Below the pieces are notes generated by a model. That model searched no databases, had not been told where the DNA came from, and saw nothing but the letters and a program-made list of their open reading frames with translations. From Streptomyces drozdowiczii (GTDB lineage: Bacteria; Actinomycetota; Actinomycetes; Streptomycetales; Streptomycetaceae): a DNA stretch of 64,000 nucleotides. Shown here piece after piece: positions 44,119 through 52,206 of this stretch (positions are counted from its first letter, which is position 1; each line of letters starts with the position of its first letter). The position numbers were made by a program, and so were the translations under genes. The DNA is taken from positions 4,960,001 to 5,024,000 of the forward strand of contig NZ_CP098740.1 in assembly GCF_026167665.1 (NCBI RefSeq). Reading direction: 5' to 3'.

Positions 44119-45212
44119 GCCCAACCACCCTGCTTGCGACGGGTCCTGCGCAGCAGCCAGAAGAAGAACGGGCTGCCGAAGAGCGCGGTCAGCACCCCGA
44201 GCGGCAGCTCCGCCGGGTCCGCGACGGTCCGGGCCGCGAGATCGCCCGCGACCAGCACCAGGGCGCCGCCGAGCGCGCTGCCCGGCACCAGGAAGCGGTG
44301 TCCGGGCCCGTTCGCCATGCGCAGCAGATGCGGCACGAGCAGCCCGACGAACGAGATGATCCCCGCGACCGCCACGGCCGCCGCCGTCAGCAGCGCCACC
44401 ACCAGCACCAGCACCAGCCGCAGCCGCTCCACGTCCACGCCCAGATGGCGGGCGGGCCGCTCGCCGAGTGCGAGGAGGTCGAGCTTGCGCGCGTAGAAGG
44501 GGGCGATCAGCAGCCCCAGCGCCGCGCACGGCAGGACGGCCAGCACCTTGGGCCAGGTGGCCTGGGCCAGCGAGCCGAGCTGCCAGAAGGTGATCTGGGT
44601 GATCTGCGCGTTGTCCGCGAAGAAGATGAACAGGCCGATGAGCGCGCCCGCGAAGGCGTTGACCGCGATGCCGGTGAGGATCAGGGTCACCACCTCGGTC
44701 CGGCCGCCCGACCGCGACAGCGCGTAGACCAGGAGCACGGTCAGCAGACCGGCGGCGAACGCGCAGACGGTGATCGTCCAGTTGCCGAAGAAGCTGAGCC
44801 CGAGCGCGATCGAGGCGACCGCGCCGACCGCCGCACCGGCCGAGATCCCGATGACGCCGGGCTCCGCGAGCGGATTGCCGAACACGCCCTGCATCAGGGC
44901 CCCGGCGCAGCCCAGCGAGGCGCCGACGAGGAGGGCGAGGACGACCCTCGGCAGCCGTACGTTCCACAGGACGCTCTCGCCGACCCGGTCGAGCGCGTGC
45001 CCGCCGAGCCCGATCCGGTGCTGCACGGAGGCCAGCACGTCACCGAGCGGAATGCTGTACGCGCCGAGTCCGGCGGACAGCAGACAGCCCACGACCAGGG
45101 CGGCGACGAGTCCGGCGGTGAGGGGGACGGCGGTGGTGCGCCGGGCCCGGGGCAGGGCCGCTGGAGCCCCGGGTCCGGCAGTCTTCGAGGGGGCCTCGCA
45201 GGACGTCGTCAC
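44115..45212 (-). CDS. hmuU: Heme ABC importer permease HmuU (FecCD family)
   Basis: A 365-residue permease with about 10 helices and the FecCD hallmarks LRLPRVVLALLVGASLGCAGA, NPLAEPGVIGISAGAA and the ATPase-coupling loop followed by GIISFVGLLVPHLLR. As a dimer it passes heme into the cytoplasm. The GTG start at 45212 overlaps the hmuT stop (GTGA), and the N-terminal 30 residues are soluble. It is coupled on both sides within the operon. Confidence 0.93.
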   Translation of the reverse strand: MTTSCEAPSKTAGPGAPAALPRARRTTAVPLTAGLVAALVVGCLLSAGLGAYSIPLGDVLASVQHRIGLGGHALDRVGESVLWNVRLPRVVLALLVGASLGCAGALMQGVFGNPLAEPGVIGISAGAAVGAVASIALGLSFFGNWTITVCAFAAGLLTVLLVYALSRSGGRTEVVTLILTGIAVNAFAGALIGLFIFFADNAQITQITFWQLGSLAQATWPKVLAVLPCAALGLLIAPFYARKLDLLALGERPARHLGVDVERLRLVLVLVVALLTAAAVAVAGIISFVGLLVPHLLRMANGPGHRFLVPGSALGGALVLVAGDLAARTVADPAELPLGVLTALFGSPFFFWLLRRTRRKQGGWA

Positions 45213-46273
45213 TTGCCCGCACCGCTCTCCGGGTAGAGCTGGGCGACCAGTTCGCTCAGCACGCGGTCGGTGCGCGGGCCGTAGTTCAGCAGCACGCCGT
45301 CGTCGATCGAGACGATGCGCCGGTCCATCCCGGCCGGGGTCTCCGCGACGCCCGGGATCTTCACCAGGCCGTCGATCCCGCCGACCGATTCCAGGCCCTT
45401 CGTCATGACGAGGATCGCGTCGGGGGCCGCCTTGGCCAGGGCCTCGCTGGTGATGGCGGTGAAGTCCTTCGTCAGCCCGGACGCCTTGCCCGCGTCCACC
45501 GCGCCCGCCGCCTCCAGCAGCGAACTCGCCCCGGACTCCCGGCCGCCCAGCAGATAGACGGACGCGGAGCCGCGCAGATAGAGGAAGGCGACGCGCGGCT
45601 TCCCGCTCCCCTTGGCCGGGGCGGGCACCGAATCGCGTACGGCGTCGATACGGTCCTGCGTCCGCTTCTTCAGCGTCTCGCCGGCCTTCGGTACGCCGAG
45701 CGCGGCGGCCACCGTGTCGATCCGGCGGCCCACGTCGGCCAGTTCCTTGGCGGGTTCGACCACCACGAGCGGAATCCCGGCGTCGCGGATCTGGCCGATC
45801 GCCTCGGCGGGGCCGGTCGTGGTGTCCGCGAGGACGACGGTGGGCTTGAGGGACAGCACGCTCTCCGCCGACACGTCGTGGGCGCGGGTCACCACGGGCA
45901 ACTTCTCGGCCTGTTCGAAGGTGGCGGTGATGTCGCGGGCCACGACGTGCTTGCCGAGCCCGAGCGTGAACACGATCTCGTTGAGGCTGCCGGTGAGCGG
46001 GACGATCCGGTCCGTCGAGGTGATGGTGGTCCGCTTGCCGTCCGCCGAGTCCACGGTGACCGGGAGCTTCGGCGCGGCGGTGCCGGTCAGCGGTTCGATC
46101 CGGTCCGCGTCCGCCGCCGAGGAGGCCCCGGCGCCCGCGGACTTCGCCGGGGGCGACTCCGTACCGCCGCAGCCGGCCAGGAGCACGGCCGAGGCGAGCG
46201 CGAGGGCGGTCGCCAGGGTGCCCGTACGCCGTGCGCCACGGCCCGGTGGGGCGAAGTCCTGCCTGAAGCGCAC
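45209..46273 (-). CDS. hmuT: Heme ABC importer substrate-binding lipoprotein HmuT
   Basis: A 354-residue lipoprotein (lipobox LLAGC) with a type III periplasmic-binding fold: TSTDRIVPLTGSLNEIVFTLGLGKHVVARD in the first lobe, a long helical backbone, and YLRGSASVYLLGG plus DDGVLLNYGPRTD in the second lobe. The Tyr and His residues in those loops are candidates for heme ligation. It receives heme from the HtaA-type surface proteins and hands it to HmuU. It starts with GTG at 46273 and is divergent from htaA, sharing an iron box. Confidence 0.92.
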   Translation of the reverse strand: MRFRQDFAPPGRGARRTGTLATALALASAVLLAGCGGTESPPAKSAGAGASSAADADRIEPLTGTAAPKLPVTVDSADGKRTTITSTDRIVPLTGSLNEIVFTLGLGKHVVARDITATFEQAEKLPVVTRAHDVSAESVLSLKPTVVLADTTTGPAEAIGQIRDAGIPLVVVEPAKELADVGRRIDTVAAALGVPKAGETLKKRTQDRIDAVRDSVPAPAKGSGKPRVAFLYLRGSASVYLLGGRESGASSLLEAAGAVDAGKASGLTKDFTAITSEALAKAAPDAILVMTKGLESVGGIDGLVKIPGVAETPAGMDRRIVSIDDGVLLNYGPRTDRVLSELVAQLYPESGAGK

Positions 46274-46376
46274 GGGGCACCGTCCTGTCGTTCTACGGCT
46301 CGTACTACGGCGAGCAGTTGGTGGTGTTCTGCGAGGAATGTGGCGGAAGGGGGTACCGACACAGGATGTCCATACC

Positions 46377-46395
46377 TTAGGTTAGCCTTACCTGA
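46377..46395. promoter_or_regulatory. Iron box between hmuT and htaA
   Basis: TTAGGTTAGCCTTACCTGA matches 16 of 19 consensus positions, the best match in the window. It lies 24 bases upstream of htaA and about 100 bases upstream of hmuT, so one site may repress both divergent transcripts. Confidence 0.85.
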
Positions 46396-46419
46396 GTTGC
46401 TAGCCCTCGGAGGGGTTCC

Positions 46420-47835
46420 ATGCCATCGTTCAGACCTGCCCGCCTGCTCGCCGTGGCGCTGCTCGCGGTCCTGCCGGGCGCGCTGCTCCCGGCCACCGCC
46501 GCGCAGGCGGCGAGCCGCACGGTGCAGGGCGGACGGCTGGACTGGGGCATCAAATCCTCGTTCCAGAGCTACGTCACCGGGCCCATCGCCCAGGGGAGTT
46601 GGGGGCTGACCGGCGGCGCCGCCACGGTCGGCGGCAGCCAGTTCCGCTTCCACTCCGCGACCGGCTCGTACGACCCCGCGAGCGGCGCCTTCCGAGCCGG
46701 CTTCTCCGGCGGTGTCCGGTTCACCGGCCACAAGAAGTCCGACGGCTCCTACGAGCTGGACCTCACCATCAGCCGCCCCACCGTCCGCATCCAGGGCGGC
46801 AGCGGCACCCTGTACGCGGACGTGACCAGCAAGGAGCGGGGCAGCGGGCGCGTCACCACCGCAGCCCAGGTCCCGCTGGCCACGCTCGGCCTGTCCGGGA
46901 TCGACATGCGGGGCGGTACCACCCCCGTCGCCCTCACCAACATCCCGGCCACGCTGACCGCGCAGGGCGCCAAGTCCTTCGCCGGCTACTACACCGCCGG
47001 CACGCCCCTGGACCCGCTCAGCCTCTCCGTGGACACCACGGGCCCGGCCGCGAAGCCCTCGAAGTCCCCGGCGAAACCGGGCGGGAGCGCCGAGCCGGAG
47101 AAGAAGTCCACGGCCGGGCGCTTCGAGGACGCCGCCGTCGACTGGGGCGTGCGCCGCACCTTCCGCGAGTACGTCACCGGCTCGATCGGCCAGGGGAAGT
47201 GGACCCTCGCCGACGGCGCCGAGGACGGCGGCGCGCTCTTCCGCTTCCCGAAGGGCAAGGGCACGTACGACCCGGAGGGGAAGACCCTCGCGGCCACCTT
47301 CGCGGGCAGCGTCCGCTTCACCGCGCACGACGGCCTCGACCTGAAGCTGTCCCGGTTCGCGGTCGCCCTGAAGTCCGGCAGGGGCACGCTGAGCGCCGAC
47401 GTCCTGAGCGACGGCAAGGCCACCAAGTCCGTCCCGCTCGTTGCCTTCGCCGCCAAGGACTTCGTACCGAAGAACGGCCTCGCGGTCCTCAGCGAGGCAC
47501 CCGCCACCCTGACCGTCGACGGCGCGAAGGTGTTCGGCTCGCTCTACAAGGCGGGCACCGCGATGGACCCGGTCTCGCTCGCCGTGGCCACCGACGCGAA
47601 GGCGGCCCTGCCCGCCCTGCCCGACCTGGGCAGCGGCGCCTCGGCCTCGCCGTCGCCGGAGCCCACCGGCAGCCCGGCGGCGAAGGCGGCCCCGGTGCCC
47701 ACGGCGGCCGAGAAGGACGACGGCTCCCGGACCGGGCTCTACCTGACCCTCGGCGGCGCCGGACTGCTCGCCGCCGCCGCGGTCACCGTGCTGCTGCTCG
47801 TACGCCGCAACCGGCCGTCCCTGGACGCCTCCTGA
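46420..47835 (+). CDS. htaA: HtaA-family heme-binding surface protein (membrane-anchored)
   Basis: A 471-residue secreted protein: Sec signal (1-30, AQA-A), two HtaA domains (about 34-180 and 235-375), a Ser/Pro-rich spacer and one C-terminal helix (about 443-463) with a basic end. Each domain keeps the Tyr (FQSYVTG, FREYVTG) and the downstream His (FTGHKK, FTAHDG) that bind heme in corynebacterial HtaA. It would capture heme at the cell surface and pass it to HmuT. There is no sortase motif. It stands directly behind the iron box and is followed 64 bases later by a second HtaA gene. Confidence 0.9.
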   Translation: MPSFRPARLLAVALLAVLPGALLPATAAQAASRTVQGGRLDWGIKSSFQSYVTGPIAQGSWGLTGGAATVGGSQFRFHSATGSYDPASGAFRAGFSGGVRFTGHKKSDGSYELDLTISRPTVRIQGGSGTLYADVTSKERGSGRVTTAAQVPLATLGLSGIDMRGGTTPVALTNIPATLTAQGAKSFAGYYTAGTPLDPLSLSVDTTGPAAKPSKSPAKPGGSAEPEKKSTAGRFEDAAVDWGVRRTFREYVTGSIGQGKWTLADGAEDGGALFRFPKGKGTYDPEGKTLAATFAGSVRFTAHDGLDLKLSRFAVALKSGRGTLSADVLSDGKATKSVPLVAFAAKDFVPKNGLAVLSEAPATLTVDGAKVFGSLYKAGTAMDPVSLAVATDAKAALPALPDLGSGASASPSPEPTGSPAAKAAPVPTAAEKDDGSRTGLYLTLGGAGLLAAAAVTVLLLVRRNRPSLDAS

Positions 47836-47899
47836 CCCCCCGCACCACCCCGTCCCCACCCCCCGTACACCCTGTTCATCCCTGAGGAGACCACCCGCC

Positions 47900-49435
47900 A
47901 TGGCAGCCACCCGCCGCCCCATAACCCTTGCCGCAGCCGTCGCCACCGCGGCCACCCTCGGCGCCGCGCTCGCCCTCCCCGCGCTCGCCGCCGACCGCTC
48001 CGCGCCGAACGCCACCGCCGCCGCGCCGACCATCGCGCTGAAGGACGGCACGCTGGACTGGGGCTTCAAGGAGTCCTTCCGCCGGTACATCGGCGGCGCC
48101 GGCAAGATCACCGTCAAGGACGGCGCGAAGCAGGCCGAGAACAACGGCGTCTTCACGTTCGTCAACGGCAAGGGCAGCTACGACACCGGCACCCACGCCA
48201 CCGACACCGCGTTCGAGGGCGGGGTCAACTTCTCCGCGCACGGCGGCGTCCTGGACATCACGCTCTCCGACGTCAAGGTCTCCACCCTCGGCACGGGCGG
48301 CGCCATCACCGCCGACGTGGCCACCCCGCAGGGCACGCAGAACGACGTGGCCGTCGCGGACCTGGACCTCTCCGCGGTGAAGCCGGGCCAGGGCGCGGGC
48401 GGCGCGATGGTCTTCAAGGACATCCCGGCCAAGCTGACCAAGGCGGGCTCCGCGGCGTTCAACGGGCAGTACAAGGAGGGCGAGGTGCTGGACCCGGCCA
48501 CGCTCACCGTCACGGCGGCCGCGGCCCCGACCGGGAAGCCCACCGAGAAGCCGACGGACAAGCCGACCGACAAGCCCACCACCAAGCCGACCGAGAAGCC
48601 CACCACCAAGCCGACGGCCGAGCCCAGCCCCACGGCCACCGCCACCGGCAAGCCGGCCGCCGAGGCGGGCGAGATCGTGGACGGCACCCTGGACTGGGGT
48701 GTGCGCGCGTCCTTCCGCTCCTACGTCACGGGCCCCATCGCCCAGGGCAAGGTCGAGACGGCGTCCGGCGCGAAGGCCACCGCGAGCGGCTACCGCTTCC
48801 CCGACGCCACCGGCACCTTCGACGCCGCCGGGCAGAACCTCAAGGCCGCGTTCGGCGGGAAGGTCCGCTTCCTCGGCCACCAGGAGGACGGCGCCTACAC
48901 CCTCGACCTGTCGCTGTCCCACCTGAAGGTCCAGGTCTCCGGCTCCAAGGGCACGCTCCTCGCCGACGTCTCCTCCAAGGACCGCGCGACCAAGAAGGTG
49001 TCCACGTACTCCGGTCTGGCCGTCGCCGACCTGAAGCTGCCCGCAGGCAAGCTCGCCGCCAAGGACGGGGTGGTGACCCTCTCCGGCATCCCGGCGACCC
49101 TGACCTCCGCCGGGGCGACCAAGGCGTTCGGCGGGATGTACCGGGCGGGCGAAGCGCTCGACGCGCTGACCGTCGCGGTCTCCGTCGACAAGGACGCCAC
49201 GCTCCCGACCGGCTCCACCACCGGTGGCTCCTCCACGGGCGGCTCCACGACCGGCGGCGGCAGCACCGGCGGTTCGGGCTCCGTCGGCGGGGCCGGGACG
49301 GTCGGCGGCCCGGGCGCCCTGGCCTCCACCGGCGCCGACCTCCCGACGGGCACGCTGCTCGCCGCCTCCGGCGTGATCGTGGCGGCCGGGGCCGGAGCGG
49401 TCGTCGTGGCGCGCCGCCGCCGCACCACCGCCTGA
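47900..49435 (+). CDS. HtaA-family heme-binding surface protein with LAXTG sortase signal
   Basis: A 511-residue secreted protein with a Sec signal, two HtaA domains (about 46-195 and 255-420) and a KPT-repeat linker between them. A Gly/Ser/Thr-rich stalk then leads to a sorting signal: LASTG (474-478), a hydrophobic helix and RRRR. LAXTG is the motif of class E sortases in Streptomyces, so this copy should be covalently fixed to the wall, further out than the first HtaA protein. Tyr (FRRYIGG, FRSYVTG) and His (FSAHGG, FLGHQE) are conserved in both domains. It has GAGGAG at the ribosome site and is probably co-transcribed with the gene before it. Confidence 0.9.
   Translation: MAATRRPITLAAAVATAATLGAALALPALAADRSAPNATAAAPTIALKDGTLDWGFKESFRRYIGGAGKITVKDGAKQAENNGVFTFVNGKGSYDTGTHATDTAFEGGVNFSAHGGVLDITLSDVKVSTLGTGGAITADVATPQGTQNDVAVADLDLSAVKPGQGAGGAMVFKDIPAKLTKAGSAAFNGQYKEGEVLDPATLTVTAAAAPTGKPTEKPTDKPTDKPTTKPTEKPTTKPTAEPSPTATATGKPAAEAGEIVDGTLDWGVRASFRSYVTGPIAQGKVETASGAKATASGYRFPDATGTFDAAGQNLKAAFGGKVRFLGHQEDGAYTLDLSLSHLKVQVSGSKGTLLADVSSKDRATKKVSTYSGLAVADLKLPAGKLAAKDGVVTLSGIPATLTSAGATKAFGGMYRAGEALDALTVAVSVDKDATLPTGSTTGGSSTGGSTTGGGSTGGSGSVGGAGTVGGPGALASTGADLPTGTLLAASGVIVAAGAGAVVVARRRRTTA
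48535..48630 (+). repeat. KPT-repeat linker coding region
   Basis: Imperfect tandem repeats of about 12 bases encode (T)(E/D/T)KP units between the two HtaA domains of the second protein. Such Lys/Pro/Thr linkers are extended and span the cell wall. The length of the tract may vary between strains. Confidence 0.75.
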
Positions 49436-49444
49436 CGCACCGCA

Positions 49445-49493
49445 CACCCGCCCGGGTACCGGCCCTTTTGCGGGGCGGGTGCCCGGGCGGGTG
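49445..49493. terminator. Terminator after the htaA pair
   Basis: A 16-bp stem with a single G-U pair (49445-49460 with 49478-49493) and a 17-nt loop lies nine bases after the second htaA stop. It separates the htaA transcript from the PhzF-like gene, which begins 13 bases later. Confidence 0.65.
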
Positions 49494-49506
49494 CTTGAAT
49501 GCGGGC

Positions 49507-50178
49507 GTGAACGACTACGACGTACCCGCCGGCACCGACGTCCTCCGCGTGTTCTGCGGCCCGGACGGCCGGCACGGCAACGCCCTCGGTGTCGTACGCG
49601 ACGGGCGCCGCGTCCCCGACCGCGCGGACCGGCAGGAGCTCGCCGGGAAGCTCGGCTTCAGCGAGACCGTGTTCGTGGACGACCCCGAGCGGGGCAGGCT
49701 CGACATCTACACCCCGGGGCTGCGGCTGCCGTTCGCCGGGCACCCCGTCGTCGGCGCCGCCTGGCTGCTCGACCTGGAGGTCCTGGAGCTGGAGGTGGGC
49801 GAGGTGTTCGCCCGCCACGACGGGGAGTTCTGCTGGATCACCGCCCGCCCGGAGTGGGCGCCGCCGCGCACGCTGAAGCGGTACGCCTCGGCCGCCGAGG
49901 TCGACGCGCTCCCGGCACCGCCGCCCGGCGAGGGCTGGCTGTACGCCTGGGCCTGGGAGGAGGAGGCGGCGGGTCGGGTGCGGGCGCGGGCGTTTCCGCG
50001 CCGGGACGACGGGATCACCGAGGACGAAGCGACGGGAGCCGCGGCCCTGTTGTTGAGCGCGCACCTCGGGCGCGCGCTCAACATCACACAGGGCCGCGGC
50101 TCCCAGATCCTCACGGCGCCCGCGCCGGACGGCACGGTGGAGATCGGCGGCAGGGTCGTCCTGACCCACCACGGGTGA
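49507..50178 (+). CDS. PhzF-like protein in the heme locus
   Basis: A 223-residue protein, shorter than typical PhzF (about 280-300). The catalytic-type Glu53 is present in LGFSETVFV, as are PFAGHPVVGAAWLL and EDEATGAAALLLSAHL, but the linking part of the second half is short. The GTG at 49507 gives MNDYDVPAGTDVLRVF. It lies between the htaA terminator and the convergent heme oxygenase gene. Its location hints at a link to heme or iron metabolism, but no such role is known for the family. No iron box precedes it directly. Confidence 0.8.
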   Translation: MNDYDVPAGTDVLRVFCGPDGRHGNALGVVRDGRRVPDRADRQELAGKLGFSETVFVDDPERGRLDIYTPGLRLPFAGHPVVGAAWLLDLEVLELEVGEVFARHDGEFCWITARPEWAPPRTLKRYASAAEVDALPAPPPGEGWLYAWAWEEEAAGRVRARAFPRRDDGITEDEATGAAALLLSAHLGRALNITQGRGSQILTAPAPDGTVEIGGRVVLTHHG

Positions 50179-50185
50179 CGCGGGG

Positions 50186-50848
50186 TCAGGCGGCGCGGAA
50201 CTCCTCGCCCAGCTCCCGGAACACGGCGGTGTTCAGCGCGAAGGCGCGCTTGCACTCGTCCACGATCCGCCGCTTCTCCAGGTCGTCCGCGTTCACCGCG
50301 TCCAGCAGCTCGCGGTAACCCCGCTTGAAGGCGGCCGGGTTGGGGATCTCCTCGAAGACGTAGAACCGCACCCCGTCGCCCTTGCGCGCGAAGCCCCAGG
50401 TCTTCTCCGCCTTGTCCCGGATGATCTGACCGCCCGACAGGTCGCCCAGGTAGCGCGTGTAGTGGTGCGCGATGTACCCGGCGGGCCAGGTCCTGGCGCA
50501 CTCGGCGACCCGCTCGGCGTACGCGGCGGTGGCCGGCAGCGGCGCCAGGCCCTCGCGCCAGCCGTCGCCCCGCAGATGGGCGAGGTCGCGCTCCAGCTCG
50601 GCGGTGCGCATCAGCTCGGGCTGGATGAACGGCCCCGCCACGGGGTCCGAGGCGAGCGCCGCCGCGCCCTCCTCCAGCGCGCGGTACACGAACCACAGCT
50701 GCTCGGTGTACCGCGTGTACGCGTCGACGCCGAGGCGCCCGCCGAGCAGGTCGCCCATGAACGTCGAGGTCTCGGCCTCGGTGTGCTGCTCGTGGGACGC
50801 GATGCGGATCAGCGTCGAGAAGGGCGTTGCGGTGACGGTTGCGTCCAA
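50186..50848 (-). CDS. hmuO: Heme oxygenase (biliverdin-producing)
   Basis: A 220-residue all-helical enzyme of the canonical heme oxygenase family. The proximal heme ligand is His22 in EQHTEAE, and the distal-helix Gly motif appears in YLGDLSGGQI. It opens heme to biliverdin, carbon monoxide and ferrous iron in the cytoplasm. The ATG at 50848 is 45 bases downstream of a very good iron box. It completes the heme pathway started by HtaA and HmuTUV. It ends 7 bases from the convergent PhzF-like gene. Confidence 0.94.
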   Translation of the reverse strand: MDATVTATPFSTLIRIASHEQHTEAETSTFMGDLLGGRLGVDAYTRYTEQLWFVYRALEEGAAALASDPVAGPFIQPELMRTAELERDLAHLRGDGWREGLAPLPATAAYAERVAECARTWPAGYIAHHYTRYLGDLSGGQIIRDKAEKTWGFARKGDGVRFYVFEEIPNPAAFKRGYRELLDAVNADDLEKRRIVDECKRAFALNTAVFRELGEEFRAA

Positions 50849-50892
50849 GGCGGGCCTCCGGGGCCGAGGGGGACGGGAAGTACTGTGATCCT

Positions 50893-50911
50893 CCTACTTA
50901 GGCTAACCTAA
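50893..50911. promoter_or_regulatory. Iron box upstream of heme oxygenase
   Basis: The last 14 positions, TTAGGCTAACCTAA, match the iron-repressor consensus perfectly; 14 of 19 overall. It sits at promoter distance from hmuO. Confidence 0.85.
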
Positions 50912-50955
50912 GTCAACTGCTTGCCGACGCCTTGTCGGCAACCGCGCGGAAACGA

Positions 50956-50984
50956 AAACGGCCGCCCTCGAAGGGCGGCCGTTT
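50956..50984. terminator. Terminator of the methionine aminopeptidase gene
   Basis: A 13-bp perfect stem (50956-50968 with 50972-50984) with a 3-nt loop CGA lies 22 bases past the map stop on the minus strand, with A/T-rich flanks giving a partial U-tract. Confidence 0.8.
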
Positions 50985-51006
50985 CGGAAGCGGGCAGGTC
51001 GGAGCG

Positions 51007-51864
51007 TTACGGCAGGGTCAGGATGTCCGCGCCGGTCTCCGTCACCACGAGCGTGTGCTCGAACTGCGCGGTGCGCTTGCGGTCCTTCGTCACCACGGTC
51101 CAGCCGTCGTCCCACATGTCGTAGTCGTGGCTGCCGAGGGTCAGCATCGGCTCGATGGTGAACGTCATGCCGGGCTGCATCACGGTCGTCGCGTGCGGGC
51201 TGTCGTAGTGCGGCACGATGAGCCCGGAGTGGAACGAGGTGTTGATCCCGTGCCCGGTGAAGTCCCGCACCACGCCGTACCCGAAGCGCTTCGCGTACGA
51301 CTCGATGACCCGCCCGATGACGTTGATCTGGCGCCCCGGCTTCACGGCCTTGATCGCGCGCCGCAGCGACTCTTCGGTGCGCTCGACCAGCAGCCGCGAC
51401 TCCTCGTCCACGTCGCCGCAGAGGTACGTCGCGTTGTTGTCGCCGTGCACCCCGTTGATGTACGCGGTCACGTCGAGGTTCACGATGTCGCCGTCGCGCA
51501 GCACGGTGGAGTCCGGGATGCCGTGGCAGATCACCTCGTTGAGCGAGGTGCACAGCGACTTGGGGAAGCCGCGGTAGCCCAGCGTCGACGGGTAGGCCCC
51601 GTGGTCGCACATGAACTCATGCGCGACGCGGTCGAGTTCGTCCGTCGTGACGCCCGGCGCGATGTGCTTGGCGGCCTCGGCCATCGCCTGCGCGGCGATC
51701 CGCCCCGCGATCCGCATGCGCTCGATGGTGTCGCTGTCCTGCACCTCCGGCCCTGTGTACGGCGTCGGCGCCGGCTTGCCCACATACTCGGGGCGCCGGA
51801 TGTTTCCGGGCACGGAACGGACGGGAGTGATCTCCCCTGGTACGAGCAGCGACTGGCCAGACAT
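51007..51864 (-). CDS. map: Type I methionine aminopeptidase
   Basis: A 285-residue MetAP-I with a 40-residue N-terminal extension containing PxxP-like segments ([18 protein letters not shown]), as in mycobacterial MetAP1c. The catalytic domain holds the metal ligands in [16 protein letters not shown] (two Asp), RDFTGHGI (His), TFTIEPML (Glu) and FEHTLVVT (Glu), and the substrate His in [14 protein letters not shown]. It removes the initiator Met from new proteins. I chose ATG 51864; a longer reading has no ribosome site. It is divergent from the small conserved protein gene. Confidence 0.95.
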   Translation of the reverse strand: MSGQSLLVPGEITPVRSVPGNIRRPEYVGKPAPTPYTGPEVQDSDTIERMRIAGRIAAQAMAEAAKHIAPGVTTDELDRVAHEFMCDHGAYPSTLGYRGFPKSLCTSLNEVICHGIPDSTVLRDGDIVNLDVTAYINGVHGDNNATYLCGDVDEESRLLVERTEESLRRAIKAVKPGRQINVIGRVIESYAKRFGYGVVRDFTGHGINTSFHSGLIVPHYDSPHATTVMQPGMTFTIEPMLTLGSHDYDMWDDGWTVVTKDRKRTAQFEHTLVVTETGADILTLP

Positions 51865-51919
51865 GCCAGCGAGTCTAACCAGCGTGTCCGGGGCACCATG
51901 GCACAGAGGAAAGGATCCG

Positions 51920-52159
51920 ATGATGGCCCTGTTCAAGAAGCGCACGGTCGGCAAGCCGGGCGAGTGGTTCTACTGCCTGGAGCACAAGAAGGTCGAGGAG
52001 GGCCCCGATTGCCCGGCCAAGGACCGCTTCGGCCCGTACCCCTCCCGGCAGGAGGCGCAGCACGCGATGGAGACCGCCCAGGAACGGAACCTGGAGTGGG
52101 ACACGGACCCGAAGTGGCACGACCGCAAGGGCCCGGACGAGGACGGGGCGGCGGGCTGA
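51920..52159 (+). CDS. Small conserved hypothetical protein (79 residues)
   Basis: The product begins [20 protein letters not shown] and contains [32 protein letters not shown] and [10 protein letters not shown]. The Cys-X-X-His and second Cys could form a small zinc site, and the spacing of aromatic residues resembles short SPOR-like folds, but I assign no function. Two adjacent ATGs are possible (51920 and 51923), preceded by GGAAAGG. Its compact, non-repetitive sequence suggests a conserved actinobacterial protein. Confidence 0.7.
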   Translation: MMALFKKRTVGKPGEWFYCLEHKKVEEGPDCPAKDRFGPYPSRQEAQHAMETAQERNLEWDTDPKWHDRKGPDEDGAAG

Positions 52160-52206
52160 CGGGGACGCGGGCCCCGTAGCGGCTTTCCGGCGGCCCGCCC
52201 CCGGGC

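Noticed and set aside
48535..48630. CRISPR-like short tandem repeats
   Set aside because: The repeats are in frame, encode a Lys/Pro/Thr linker in a surface protein and have no unique spacers.
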